In this document: positions 30,905-40,882 of the stretch, piece by piece
Layout of the letters: each line of letters starts with the position of its first letter
Position numbering within the stretch: the first letter of the stretch is position 1
NCBI GenBank assembly: GCA_016218025.1
Contig: JACRFD010000018.1
Coordinates: 1 to 64,000 of the forward strand
Direction: 5' to 3'
Length of the DNA stretch: 64,000 bases
Source: Ignavibacteriales bacterium
Lineage (GTDB): Bacteria > Bacteroidota > Ignavibacteria > UBA10030 > SZUA-254
Position numbers and translations under genes: made by a program
Notes under the pieces: generated by a model
What the model saw: the letters and a program-made list of their open reading frames with translations, nothing else
The model's database searches: none
What the model was told of the DNA's origin: nothing

Positions 30905-32162
30905 CTTTACCTAATCCTTTTGTGACAAGAGTATCAAGTAATGTGCCGGTTAGTTTAATTGTCGGTTCATCTAAATGTTTAAAACCCTCTTCCGACTTGG
31001 CTAACTCAGGTTTTATGCTATCACCCAGTTTTCTTACTTCCGGTTCGGTGGTGATATCCCGCGATGTTTGATTACCTCCGGTAAGAGCAAATTTTGCACC
31101 CAATTCTTTTACAGGCTGGAAGAACTCGTCCGGTACTTCGCGGGTACTTTTTTGAATAAGTTGTCCAACCTCCGACATCCTTTTATCTAAAGATCTTCCG
31201 CGTAAACGGGATGAACCTGCAATTATGTACATTGCATTTGCTACATTATGGCTTAAAGCCTGTGAAGATGCCTGCATTGCTCGGCTTAGACTTCCGCCGC
31301 ATTGTTCGATATGTTCACCAAGAGTGGATAATCCAAATTGAACTGAATTTCCTAACGATTCTATTCCTTTACGCACCTGTATTCCAAATTCTACAGTCGA
31401 TTGTGCCTGCAGACGTGCCGCTTCAATATGTGAAAATTCCTGAGCATACGATTGCAATAGCTGTGTGGTCCGTTCAATGTCGAATTGGATTCTATCAACC
31501 ATTGCACTGTTCTTGTTTTCAAAATAATAATCTCGCCCTTTATAAAAATGCCAAATTGAAACCTGCATCATTTTTTGGAGTAAGTTCACATCGTTGCTGA
31601 TGGTCGACATTGCTTTTTGACCAATATGTAGATTGATTGCCGCTTCCCATTCTTTCGCCGATAAACGAATGAACCACTGGCGGGCCGCAACCAGATCGTT
31701 TAAATCTTCTAAAGTTTTTATTTCCTTGTCAACACCACGCTGGGCGTATCCCATCGCAATCATATATGCAACCGAGAGAGCAGATTTGTGTATTCCCAAT
31801 TCAGAAAATAAGCGGAATGCAATTATCAGTTGATCTAAAACTTTATCCGATAGATTTCCGTTCGAGAAATGCTCATTAATTTTAGCGTATATTTCCTGAG
31901 CTCGCTGAAGGTAGAGTTCTGCTATTTCACGATAACGCTGTTTTAAAATTACCGATCGTTTGGCATGACGGTCGAGATAGTTTTTTCCTTCTTTTCGAAG
32001 TGAATTAATTGACTCGCGAATTTCTTTCAGCGAAATACAATCTGAAATATTCGTGCTTTCACACATCAAGCACTTACGGCGGGCAGCTTCATAATCTATC
32101 CATCGGTGACCGCAGTCTGTGCACCGCTCCATTCCAAGCTTCATCGAAAAAGAATCGCTCAT
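30855..32162 (-). CDS. Uncharacterised zinc-ribbon protein with long helical region
   Basis: N-terminal MERCTDCGHRWIDYEAARRKCLMCES (CxxC...CxxC); rest predicted helical/TPR-like; 4-nt overlap with upstream 32159-33379 gene. Confidence 0.75.
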   Translation of the reverse strand: MSDSFSMKLGMERCTDCGHRWIDYEAARRKCLMCESTNISDCISLKEIRESINSLRKEGKNYLDRHAKRSVILKQRYREIAELYLQRAQEIYAKINEHFSNGNLSDKVLDQLIIAFRLFSELGIHKSALSVAYMIAMGYAQRGVDKEIKTLEDLNDLVAARQWFIRLSAKEWEAAINLHIGQKAMSTISNDVNLLQKMMQVSIWHFYKGRDYYFENKNSAMVDRIQFDIERTTQLLQSYAQEFSHIEAARLQAQSTVEFGIQVRKGIESLGNSVQFGLSTLGEHIEQCGGSLSRAMQASSQALSHNVANAMYIIAGSSRLRGRSLDKRMSEVGQLIQKSTREVPDEFFQPVKELGAKFALTGGNQTSRDITTEPEVRKLGDSIKPELAKSEEGFKHLDEPTIKLTGTLLDTLVTKGLGKVVEQLQQSEANEKRNK

Positions 32163-33379
32163 TGTTTTCTTTCCTGGATCTGGCGGATTAATCTGGTGTA
32201 TTCATCTTCAGTTAATTCACCAAAAGCATATTTCGTTTCGATCGTTTCACGGTCGAAATGCTGACGTGCTTTGGTGGCAATCTGTTTGTAAGTTTCAGCA
32301 GCCCTGATTCGTGCGAATCCGCGGAGAGTTTCCATTTCCTCCTGATACATTGAGGCAAAGCGGGATGTGTCGCCTGTTAAATCGAATGTTTTTTCACCGC
32401 GTGAGATACGACGAAGGTTTGTAAGCTCACCATATTCTTTTACGCTGATATTTTGTAAAAGCTCCAGCGCAATCTCGAATTCTTTTGATTTCGTATAAAA
32501 ATGGTATGCCGCCTTGAACTCGCTTTCTTTTAAAAACCAACCTGCAAGTTCTTTGTATTCCTGGGCAGAAAGCATTGCTCTATCGTAAATCAGAAATGCA
32601 GTGGTAAAATCTTTAATATTTCTTTTCAACGCCCCGACGCTGTTCAAATCATTTTCAACCCAGAAGTACCACTCCTCTAACTCGTTTCTGTTTTCTGTTC
32701 TGGCAATTTCAATGAAATCGGCTGACCGGTCCCATGCACGTAAAAAACAATAAGTTAAAAACGCGATATCAAGATTGTGCGGATTGTTATTAACTGCCAG
32801 CCTGAGAATTTCAATCATTGTTTCTTTTTCATTTCCGGGTAAAGAGAAAAATAATTTGATTGGAATTCGGGGGAATTTTCGAAGTGATTTTGTGTGATCG
32901 TAAAATTGAATTTTTAATTGCGGGTTAGATGCCGGCGGATCGAGTTCTAATTGTTCAATTGCGGTGTAAAATCTATCTGTCTGTAAAATTTTTCTAATGC
33001 CATTGTACCAAGGAGTGTCCGAATCTTTCAATACAACATCCAGAAATTGACGCCATGAACTTAGTAAACTTTCGTTGAAAGAATTCTCCTGCAATGGAAT
33101 TGTTGTTTTAAAAATTTCAATCAGGTTATTATTCCGGTTTATCTTGACCTCATCAGAGTTAGAATCATTTAAAGGCTGTGTCAGGAAAAAATGTTTCAAC
33201 CACGGACGTGTGAGTGGTTCGTTAATCGGATGCTTAATTTCCGATTTATCTTTTTCAAGCTCAATCAAATTTTGTGGAAATGACCCTTGAGCCCCTGATT
33301 TTAAACGTTCTTTTGATGTTTGAAAAATTTGAAATTTTGCCACTATATTATCCTTTGTGCGTCGGGTGGATATCTCCAA
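32159..33379 (-). CDS. Uncharacterised protein, translationally coupled partner of the zinc-ribbon gene
   Basis: 406 aa ORF with no family I recognise; helical repeats; C-terminus FGELTEDEYTRLIRQIQERKQ is SHOCT-like. Confidence 0.7.
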   Translation of the reverse strand: MEISTRRTKDNIVAKFQIFQTSKERLKSGAQGSFPQNLIELEKDKSEIKHPINEPLTRPWLKHFFLTQPLNDSNSDEVKINRNNNLIEIFKTTIPLQENSFNESLLSSWRQFLDVVLKDSDTPWYNGIRKILQTDRFYTAIEQLELDPPASNPQLKIQFYDHTKSLRKFPRIPIKLFFSLPGNEKETMIEILRLAVNNNPHNLDIAFLTYCFLRAWDRSADFIEIARTENRNELEEWYFWVENDLNSVGALKRNIKDFTTAFLIYDRAMLSAQEYKELAGWFLKESEFKAAYHFYTKSKEFEIALELLQNISVKEYGELTNLRRISRGEKTFDLTGDTSRFASMYQEEMETLRGFARIRAAETYKQIATKARQHFDRETIETKYAFGELTEDEYTRLIRQIQERKQ

Positions 33380-33501
33380 GATTACTTGAGAACAAAGTCA
33401 GCATCTGCTTTAGATATTATAATTTAGGATGCAAGAATATACAAAAATTTTGAAATCAACTCCAAATATTTTCTTGTAAAATTAATGAATTTCGAAATAA
33501 T

Positions 33502-34626
33502 TTACTCGGAATTCTTTAAAATGTAACGAATTAAGCGATTTGTAAGTCTGGGTAAATTTGAGTTCTGCTGGCAGATTTCGACATATTTTTTAAAAAAGTA
33601 AAATGGATTGTTTCCGATAGATTCAATCAAAATATTCCTTCCTAATTGCCTGTCAATTTCTCTTGCCATAAACATTCCGGATATCGAACCATAACTTTCC
33701 CAGTATCCGTTCAGGTTTGCCTGCTTAATGATTTCTGAAACAGTCCTTGGCGAAAGAGTATCTGAGAAAAGTAAATTCGTTTTAGAATTAAAAATTGATA
33801 ATGCATTATCTGTTTTCTCTTTCCAATCACGCGGGAGATAACCGTTTGATTGTTGTTCGAGAGAAAGATAATATGCGATTCCTTCATTGTGAGTCAATGC
33901 AAGAAGAGCATCAACAGGTGAATGAAATTGGGAATAATATTTTTGCCAAACTGGGGATGACTCCTTGAGTTTTCCGAAAGCCGAATGAAATACCTCGTGA
34001 GCTACAACTCCGAGAAGATTTATAAAACGATCATCTGTATTATTGCCATAGTTGATAGCTTGAGATAAATTTAGAATTATAGTTAACTCGCCCATGTTTT
34101 CTCCTACAAACTCGGGAATGTCTCCGTGCCAAATAATTCTTCTGACATAAGCATCAACATTTTTATGACCTATTGCCACAACGTAAACTGGAATATCGAC
34201 CGTAATGTTTGCATCGTTGGGAAATATTTGTTCAACTGTTGCAGAAACACGGCGGCTGAAATTCCGATTCTGCATTACTTCGAATAATTCCTTTATCTTT
34301 GAAATATTTGCCCTTGTCTCCTCAAGACGGTAAACATCGTTTACTATTTTTTGATGATACTTAAGTGAATCAAGGTACTTTACAAGGTTGTTTGTGACGT
34401 TGTTTTGGTTGGAAATCAATCCGGTGGTTGATGCCGCAATTTTATTTCCCCTTAAAGCGGCAAGCTGCTGTGTGTTTATCGGCTGATCATCGCAAAGAGA
34501 GATGTATTGTTCGGCTGATGAGTAGTCTAATATTAAGTTGATATTAAATTCTGATTGGGAAAAAACAAATGTGCTTGTCCAGCAGCTTATCCCCAAATAA
34601 AAAAAGATTTTACAAAAATAATTCAT
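33502..34626 (-). CDS. Secreted putative metallopeptidase-like protein (HExxH)
   Basis: Signal peptide; GVVAHEVFHSAFGK (HEVFH) followed by NEGIAYYLSLE, a gluzincin-like arrangement. Confidence 0.65.
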   Translation of the reverse strand: MNYFCKIFFYLGISCWTSTFVFSQSEFNINLILDYSSAEQYISLCDDQPINTQQLAALRGNKIAASTTGLISNQNNVTNNLVKYLDSLKYHQKIVNDVYRLEETRANISKIKELFEVMQNRNFSRRVSATVEQIFPNDANITVDIPVYVVAIGHKNVDAYVRRIIWHGDIPEFVGENMGELTIILNLSQAINYGNNTDDRFINLLGVVAHEVFHSAFGKLKESSPVWQKYYSQFHSPVDALLALTHNEGIAYYLSLEQQSNGYLPRDWKEKTDNALSIFNSKTNLLFSDTLSPRTVSEIIKQANLNGYWESYGSISGMFMAREIDRQLGRNILIESIGNNPFYFFKKYVEICQQNSNLPRLTNRLIRYILKNSE

Positions 34627-34692
34627 CGATAATAATATCCTAATACAAACACGATAATGAAAAAAGGTTTTTAATAAAATATTTATGAGGAA

Positions 34693-36354
34693 TTATTTCA
34701 TCATGGGAATTTTTACATTAAATTTTTTTGCATTTTCGACAGCTCTTTCATATCCTGCATCTGCATGACGTATAATACCCATACCGGGATCATAAGTTAA
34801 AACCCGGTCTAATCTTTCTTCGGCCTCTTTTGTTCCGTCTGCAACAATTACCATCCCTGCATGAATCGACATTCCGATTCCTACACCGCCGCCATGATGT
34901 ACGCTAACCCAGCTCGCGCCACCTACAGAATTCAATAGTGCGTTCAGCATAGGCCAGTCGGCGATTGCATCGCTGCCGTCTTTCATTTTTTCAGTTTCAC
35001 GGTTCGGTGATGCAACAGAACCGCAATCAAGATGATCTCTGCCTATAACTATCGGGGCTTTAACTTCACCTTTCGCAACAAGTTCATTGAATTTTTTTCC
35101 CATTAATGCACGTTCACCATAACCGAGCCAGCAAATTCGGGATGGAAGTCCTTGAAATTTTATTTGTTTTTGCGCTTTTTCGATCCAGCGAATCAGTGCT
35201 TTATTCTCCGGAAATGTTTCAACAACCGCTCTGTCAGTCCGGTATATATCTTCAGGATCTCCGGAAAGTGCTGCCCAACGAAAAGGTCCTTTACCGTCAC
35301 AAAAAAGCGGACGAATATACTCGGGAACAAATCCGGGGATATCGAATGCATTATTTAATCCGTTAGCAAAAGCCTCTCCGCGGATATTATTTCCGTAATC
35401 AAATGTAATTGCTCCGCGTTTTTTTAATTCAATCATTGCTTTCACATGTTCAACAATAGAGCTTCGGGATTTTGAAATATATTGTTGTGGATCAGATTTG
35501 CGAAGCGAGAGAGCTTCTGCATAAGACATGCCATGCGGAACATAACCGTTCAGCGTATCGTGTGCAGATGTTTGATCGGTGAGAATATCGGGGACAATAC
35601 CTCGTCGTACTAATTCCGGCAAAACATCTGCTGCATTTCCCAGTAAAGCAATTGATATTGCTTGTCGTTTAAGACGTGAATCTTGAATCCATGATAATGC
35701 TTCCTCAAGATTATCAGTCATTTTATCTACATATTTTGTGTTCAATCGTTTTTCAATTCTGGATTTATCAACTTCGATAGCAAGGCATACTGCTCCATTC
35801 ATTGTTGCTGCCAGTGGTTGCGCACCTCCCATGCCGCCGAGTCCTGCTGTTACTAAAAATTTTCCTGTAAGCGAGCCGTTAAAATATTTATCGGCACATG
35901 CGGCAAATGTTTCATAAGTGCCTTGTAAAATCCCCTGACTTCCGATATAAATCCAACTCCCGGCTGTCATCTGGCCATACATCGTTAAACCAAGAGCTTC
36001 AAGTTTGCGGAATTCATCCCACGTGGCCCAGTGTGGAACAAGCATCGAGTTTGATATTAAAACTCTCGGTGCATTCCTGTGTGTTTTAAAAATACCGACC
36101 GGCTTTCCCGATTGCACTAATAATGTTTCATCGTTTCCAAGATTCTTTAATGAATGAATGATTGCCTCGTAACTATCCCAATTACGTGCAGCTTTCCCAG
36201 TCCCACCATAAACAATCAATTCTTCGGGTTTCTCACCCACTTCTGCATCCAAATTATTCATCAGCATTCGCATTGCAGCTTCTTGTATCCATCCTTTACA
36301 GCTGATCTGTGTACCATGTGGAGCTTTGATCGATTTTCGATTTTTTTCTTCCAT
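34693..36354 (-). CDS. hutU: Urocanate hydratase
   Basis: [63 protein letters not shown]. Confidence 0.97.
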   Translation of the reverse strand: MEEKNRKSIKAPHGTQISCKGWIQEAAMRMLMNNLDAEVGEKPEELIVYGGTGKAARNWDSYEAIIHSLKNLGNDETLLVQSGKPVGIFKTHRNAPRVLISNSMLVPHWATWDEFRKLEALGLTMYGQMTAGSWIYIGSQGILQGTYETFAACADKYFNGSLTGKFLVTAGLGGMGGAQPLAATMNGAVCLAIEVDKSRIEKRLNTKYVDKMTDNLEEALSWIQDSRLKRQAISIALLGNAADVLPELVRRGIVPDILTDQTSAHDTLNGYVPHGMSYAEALSLRKSDPQQYISKSRSSIVEHVKAMIELKKRGAITFDYGNNIRGEAFANGLNNAFDIPGFVPEYIRPLFCDGKGPFRWAALSGDPEDIYRTDRAVVETFPENKALIRWIEKAQKQIKFQGLPSRICWLGYGERALMGKKFNELVAKGEVKAPIVIGRDHLDCGSVASPNRETEKMKDGSDAIADWPMLNALLNSVGGASWVSVHHGGGVGIGMSIHAGMVIVADGTKEAEERLDRVLTYDPGMGIIRHADAGYERAVENAKKFNVKIPMMK

Positions 36355-36387
36355 TATTAATTTACTCCGGGTCTTTGTTATTAAAAA

Positions 36388-39030
36388 TTAGTTCTCTGCC
36401 GTCATCGATACATCTCTGATGCTCGGCATTAATAATACGCTGTTCAAAAAAAGTTTGTTTAAATTTTCCCAAAATAAGCGGAAATTTGGATCATCTGCAA
36501 ATAAGATAATATTTCCAGATCCCAATTGTTCATGAGTGAGATAAGGCGTTTCTCCGAGCATTTTTTCATTCTCTTTTGATATGTAACCGCTGAGCCGTGG
36601 GTTTTTTGTATAGATACCGGCATTGTATCCATTCGGGCAGAGCTCATACATCGTATTGCCGGTTTTAAGAACCGTAATTATTGAATCATAACCAAAACCG
36701 AGTGGATGTGAATTGTCCAGCTTCACACGAAGCATTGTGCCGGGAATATTTTCCATTCTTTGCTTTCGTTCACGTTCTTCAACGGTCATCCTTTTTTCTA
36801 TTTCTTCATCCGATAATTTTTCTTCTTTCTTATTATCTTTTTTATTTTCCTTGGTGTCATCTTTCTCTCCCTTTTTCTTTTCTTTAAATTTTACCCCGGA
36901 TATTTTTCCAACCGAAGCCGATGCAAATGCCGCTCCACCCTCAATTCCAATGAATGTCCCGCCACCGGCAATCCATGTTTTGATTTTTTGTACCGAATTA
37001 GAATCGAGTTGAGATTTATATCCGTTACCGTTTCTCCAATCATCGGGGAATATGATAGTTGTATAATCGTGCAGGTCGATACTCCGGATCCTGTCAAGTT
37101 TCATCGGTACGAAGTCAATTCCATAGTTGTTATCGAACATAGACCAAATTGCACCGAATGATTCCGATGAAACCGGTGAATTTGTTGCCACAATGATTTT
37201 TGGCTTTTTCAATCTAACTGCACGGTCTGATCCTAGATTTATTCCGTCCTCAGTGTATCCACTTCTTGCGGAATAAATTGTGAGATCAAATTTTTCGGCA
37301 AGCTCTTTTAATTTAATCTCAATCTCTTTTGGATTCCCCGATCTTGGAATGATTATAGATCCTCGTCCATATTTTTCTCCATCGATCGTAAATTCTCTTA
37401 AAGCAGTGTGAACTTTATAATCATTTTGTAATAACCATACAAGTGCTTTTATCGAGTTATTTGAATTCCATTTGAAAACATAAGCGTATGCATCGTCAAC
37501 AATATTTGATTTATTTGTTATGCTATTCGGGTTAGATATTTTTTCGAGATTTACGGTGAGTGGTTTGCCTGTCCAGTATGTTTCAACACCATAAGCAATC
37601 GGCAAAGCCCATGAAGATATATCGTAAAAAAAAGTATCGCTAATTACCGGCTCCTGTTCCATCAAAGACATGATAAGTCGTTTTGATGGTTGATTTAATG
37701 GTATTACATAACTGTTAACCGGAAAGGATTTCGTTATTTTTTTATTTTCGAAATAAATGTTTAACCCTTCCGCGGTAAAATCTTTACTGGGCTTGAAAAT
37801 CTCGACACCTTGTTTTAATAAAAGCGATATCATTTTTTCAGCTTTTGAAAAATCTTTCGAAGGGTCTATTAGGAAAAATTTAATCGGTCCGTTTTTGCCC
37901 TCATCAACGGCATCCTTAAAAAATTTATGGAATGATTTTAATAAATCTTCCCTGTTGTTTGCGGTTGTTTGTATGGTGGCAAAAGAAGTCGCTGCGTGAT
38001 GATCGAGACGATCTCTGAGTGTAAGTATAGATTCATCGTTTCGTTTTACTCTGACCCCGACTTGACCGGCTTGTTCGTACGTCATACCGATAGCACCATT
38101 TAAAGAGGGCCATGAATCGCCGAAACCGGGATAAAAAAGATCGAAGACCTCACCACTCCAGTAACTCCATCCCTTTGCATCGAAAGTTGCGGCATTCGCT
38201 TTTCCGAAAACATCGCTCCACTTAGTTGTGCTAACCGGTAAATTTTTATTGACCGGTTTAAATGAAGGAAAGAAAAAATATGAACTATTGTATCCCATTT
38301 CATGGAAATCCGCATGAACCTGTGGTTTCCACTCCTGATATATTTTAATTCTTGCCTCGGTCTCTTTCTGAGTTAGCCAAGCCCAATCTCGATTTAAATC
38401 AAAATAATAGTGGTTTGATCTGCTGCCGGGCCAGTCCTCTGAATGTTCTGCTGAGGCGCGGTCATCTACCGGCTTGATTCCTGTATGAGAGATTTGAAAA
38501 TTAACGTACCGTTCATGACCATCGGGATTTAAAAGAGGATCAATCACTATCACGAGGTTTTTTAATATCGATTTAATATTATCGTCGTTTTGTGTAGCCA
38601 ACCGGTAGATCACTTCCATTGCGGATTCTGAACCGGATGCTTCGTTTCCATGAACACCATACGATAACCATACTATTGCAGGTACAGTTTTGATTATTTT
38701 TTCAGCTTCTGTTTCAGAAGTTAATCTTGGATCTGATATTTTTTGTATCTCTGCTTTTATCTCACTCAATCGATTTAAATTATCTGCTGAACTTAACAAA
38801 ACCAAATTCAACGATCTTCCTTCGTATGATTCACCATATTTAATTATGCGAATTCGATCGGGCATAAGGTTGGCAAGAGTTCTGATATAATTATCAATCT
38901 CGTTATGTGACGTGAATTTTTCCCCGAGCTTATGTCCGATAATTTGCTCGGGTGAGGGAATTGATTGGCAGAATACCGATAGGTGTGAAAGGATACACAA
39001 AGAGCTAATTAAGAGAACGAAATATTTCAT
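36388..39030 (-). CDS. M14 family zinc carboxypeptidase, secreted
   Basis: Signal peptide; YGVHGNEASGSES (HxxE), DPLLNPDGHERYVN, DLNRDWAW, HADFHEMG; Lys/Glu-rich internal low-complexity insert. Confidence 0.9.
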   Translation of the reverse strand: MKYFVLLISSLCILSHLSVFCQSIPSPEQIIGHKLGEKFTSHNEIDNYIRTLANLMPDRIRIIKYGESYEGRSLNLVLLSSADNLNRLSEIKAEIQKISDPRLTSETEAEKIIKTVPAIVWLSYGVHGNEASGSESAMEVIYRLATQNDDNIKSILKNLVIVIDPLLNPDGHERYVNFQISHTGIKPVDDRASAEHSEDWPGSRSNHYYFDLNRDWAWLTQKETEARIKIYQEWKPQVHADFHEMGYNSSYFFFPSFKPVNKNLPVSTTKWSDVFGKANAATFDAKGWSYWSGEVFDLFYPGFGDSWPSLNGAIGMTYEQAGQVGVRVKRNDESILTLRDRLDHHAATSFATIQTTANNREDLLKSFHKFFKDAVDEGKNGPIKFFLIDPSKDFSKAEKMISLLLKQGVEIFKPSKDFTAEGLNIYFENKKITKSFPVNSYVIPLNQPSKRLIMSLMEQEPVISDTFFYDISSWALPIAYGVETYWTGKPLTVNLEKISNPNSITNKSNIVDDAYAYVFKWNSNNSIKALVWLLQNDYKVHTALREFTIDGEKYGRGSIIIPRSGNPKEIEIKLKELAEKFDLTIYSARSGYTEDGINLGSDRAVRLKKPKIIVATNSPVSSESFGAIWSMFDNNYGIDFVPMKLDRIRSIDLHDYTTIIFPDDWRNGNGYKSQLDSNSVQKIKTWIAGGGTFIGIEGGAAFASASVGKISGVKFKEKKKGEKDDTKENKKDNKKEEKLSDEEIEKRMTVEERERKQRMENIPGTMLRVKLDNSHPLGFGYDSIITVLKTGNTMYELCPNGYNAGIYTKNPRLSGYISKENEKMLGETPYLTHEQLGSGNIILFADDPNFRLFWENLNKLFLNSVLLMPSIRDVSMTAEN

Positions 39031-39039
39031 GCGGTACCT

Positions 39040-39537
39040 TTAATTAAATTTATATGCAATGGCAGAAATTTCAATTCGGGCATCTTTTGGTAATGCGGCG
39101 ACCTGAACGGTTACACGGGCAGGATAATTCCCTTCTTGAAAATATCCACCGTAAATATTGTTCATTTTTGGATAATCTTTTATGTCCTTCAAATAAACTG
39201 TAGTTGAAATTATGTCGGAAGAGTCGCATCCTGATTTGTTTAGTATTGACATAAGATTTTCCAGAACCTGTTTTGTTTCGGTTTCGATATCTTTGTTTTC
39301 CAATAAACCCGTATTTTGGTTTAGGGCAATCTGACCCGATACGAAAACAAAATTACCAACCAATTGAGCCGGGCTGTAAGGACCGATAACATTCACATCG
39401 CCGATCATGGATCTCTGCATCGACGAAGAAAGTTCTTCTCTAATCATTTCCCTTAGCTGTTGTTCGTTCGGTTGGCAGCCTATAAAAATTATTCCGTATA
39501 AAACCAATGTCGATAAATACAATTTAATGTTGTGCAT
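39040..39537 (-). CDS. RidA/YjgF family protein with lipoprotein-like N-terminus
   Basis: GPYSPAQLVGNFVFVSGQIALNQNTG, YFQEGNYPARVTVQVAALPKDARIEISAIA (RidA signatures); N-terminal LYLSTLVLYGIIFIGCQ hydrophobic + Cys. Confidence 0.9.
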   Translation of the reverse strand: MHNIKLYLSTLVLYGIIFIGCQPNEQQLREMIREELSSSMQRSMIGDVNVIGPYSPAQLVGNFVFVSGQIALNQNTGLLENKDIETETKQVLENLMSILNKSGCDSSDIISTTVYLKDIKDYPKMNNIYGGYFQEGNYPARVTVQVAALPKDARIEISAIAYKFN

Positions 39538-39606
39538 AATACACCTTCATAATAAAATTAAATTCTTAACCCCCCAAAGATATTTGAAAACTAATAATCA
39601 CTCTTT

Positions 39607-40092
39607 TTAATTTAACTTATAACCGATGGCTCTTAAAAATTCTTTCCGATTTTTTATGTCGGCATCGTTCTCAATGCCTTTGGGGAACACGCCATCGATT
39701 ACGCCGATGATTCCTCTGCCTTGTTCTGATTGTGCTATAATGACTTGAACAGGATTGGCGGTAGCGCAGAAAATAGTGCAAACTTCAGGAATATTTTTTA
39801 TTGCATTCAGAATATTAATTGGGAAGCCGTTTTCCAGAAAAATAATGAATGAATGTCCGCATCCGATTTTTATAGCGTTGTCTTTTGCTATTTGAATCAA
39901 GCGGTCATCATTTCCTGTGAACCTTACAAGGGCTGGCCCGGATGCCTCGCAAAATGCCACGCCAAATTTCATGTTAGAATTTGTAGTAACAATTGTTTCA
40001 TGTATATCCTCTACAGATTTAATAAAGTGAGTTTGTCCGAGTATGAAATTCATATCTGCCGGCTTTTCGATTTCAATTTTTAGTATATCCAT
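39607..40092 (-). CDS. Adenosine-specific kinase-like protein (PF04008/DUF355 type)
   Basis: NFILGQTHFIKSVEDIHETIVTTNSNMKFGVAFCEASGPALVRFTGND; CTIFCATANPVQVIIAQSEQGRGIIGVIDG. Confidence 0.88.
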   Translation of the reverse strand: MDILKIEIEKPADMNFILGQTHFIKSVEDIHETIVTTNSNMKFGVAFCEASGPALVRFTGNDDRLIQIAKDNAIKIGCGHSFIIFLENGFPINILNAIKNIPEVCTIFCATANPVQVIIAQSEQGRGIIGVIDGVFPKGIENDADIKNRKEFLRAIGYKLN

Positions 40093-40431
40093 AAAATACC
40101 TCTGTTAACCGTTGGTGAGATGCTTTTTCGTTTTTAAGATTGTAGTTACCGATTCAATTTCATAATTATTTGTTGAAAAATCAAATAAACCAGTAGAAAA
40201 ATATTTTAATTGAAAATGGGAAATTTGGAAAATTATTCTTGCCTTCATCTTCTGTTTTCAGTATCTTTTTAAGTAAATAACGTACACCGTTTTTGTCTCG
40301 TGTAAATATTTGTGCGAGAGGGCGTAGCCTCGCTTTTACGTCGTAGCTGCAGATGTAAACCAGTGCCCATTCAAATCCAGAATGTTCCACAAGGTTATTT
40401 ATCTCAGACTCAGGCAACACTGTTCGATTAT

Positions 40432-40576
40432 CTGTGAAGTGCGTTTGTGCAGTAGTAATGCGTATTCACAGTGGAGTTGAAGCGTGAAAAGCCAAAAATA
40501 TCTGGCTTCGCCGGAAGGTTCTCCGGCATTGAAACCTCGGGTACATATTTTGTAACAATTATCGAAAGGAAGCTCC
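40432..40576 (+). promoter_or_regulatory. Candidate structured 5' leader of the cold-shock gene
   Basis: Three successive inverted repeats: CTGTGAA 40432-40438/TTCACAG 40465-40471; GCCA 40491-40494/TGGC 40503-40506; GCCGGA 40510-40515/TCCGGC 40522-40527. Confidence 0.5.
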
Positions 40577-40777
40577 ATGGAAGAGGGCACAGTAAAATGG
40601 TTCAGTGGACCCAAAGGGTATGGGTTTATATCGCGTCAAGGCGGTGACGATGTCTTTGTTCATTTCAAGGCGATTGCAGCCGATGGTTACAAAGTTTTGA
40701 ACAAAGGTGATAAAGTTGAGTTCGATGTTGAACAAGGACCAAAGGGATTACAGGCAGCAAATGTGAAAAAAATCTAA
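40577..40777 (+). CDS. Cold-shock domain protein
   Basis: 66 aa: [30 protein letters not shown] (RNP1/RNP2). Confidence 0.96.
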   Translation: MEEGTVKWFSGPKGYGFISRQGGDDVFVHFKAIAADGYKVLNKGDKVEFDVEQGPKGLQAANVKKI

Positions 40778-40799
40778 ATGTAATTTCGCCCATTTAAAA

Positions 40800-40837
40800 A
40801 CCCGACTCAATAAATTAAGCCGGGTCTTATTTTTTTG
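40800..40837. terminator. Intrinsic terminator downstream of cold-shock gene
   Basis: ACCCGaCT (40800-40807) / AGcCGGGT (40818-40825) with one mismatch, followed by T-rich run CTTATTTTTTTG; also lies 3' of priA. Confidence 0.7.
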
Positions 40838-40882
40838 TGTTGAATTACTTCTGAATCTTAACTATAAATTTGGATCGAAATC

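Noticed and set aside
40181-40420. 79-aa minus-strand ORF between the adenosine-kinase-like gene and the cold-shock leader
   Set aside because: No recognised domain and no convincing SD. Could be a gene remnant, but not supportable from sequence alone.
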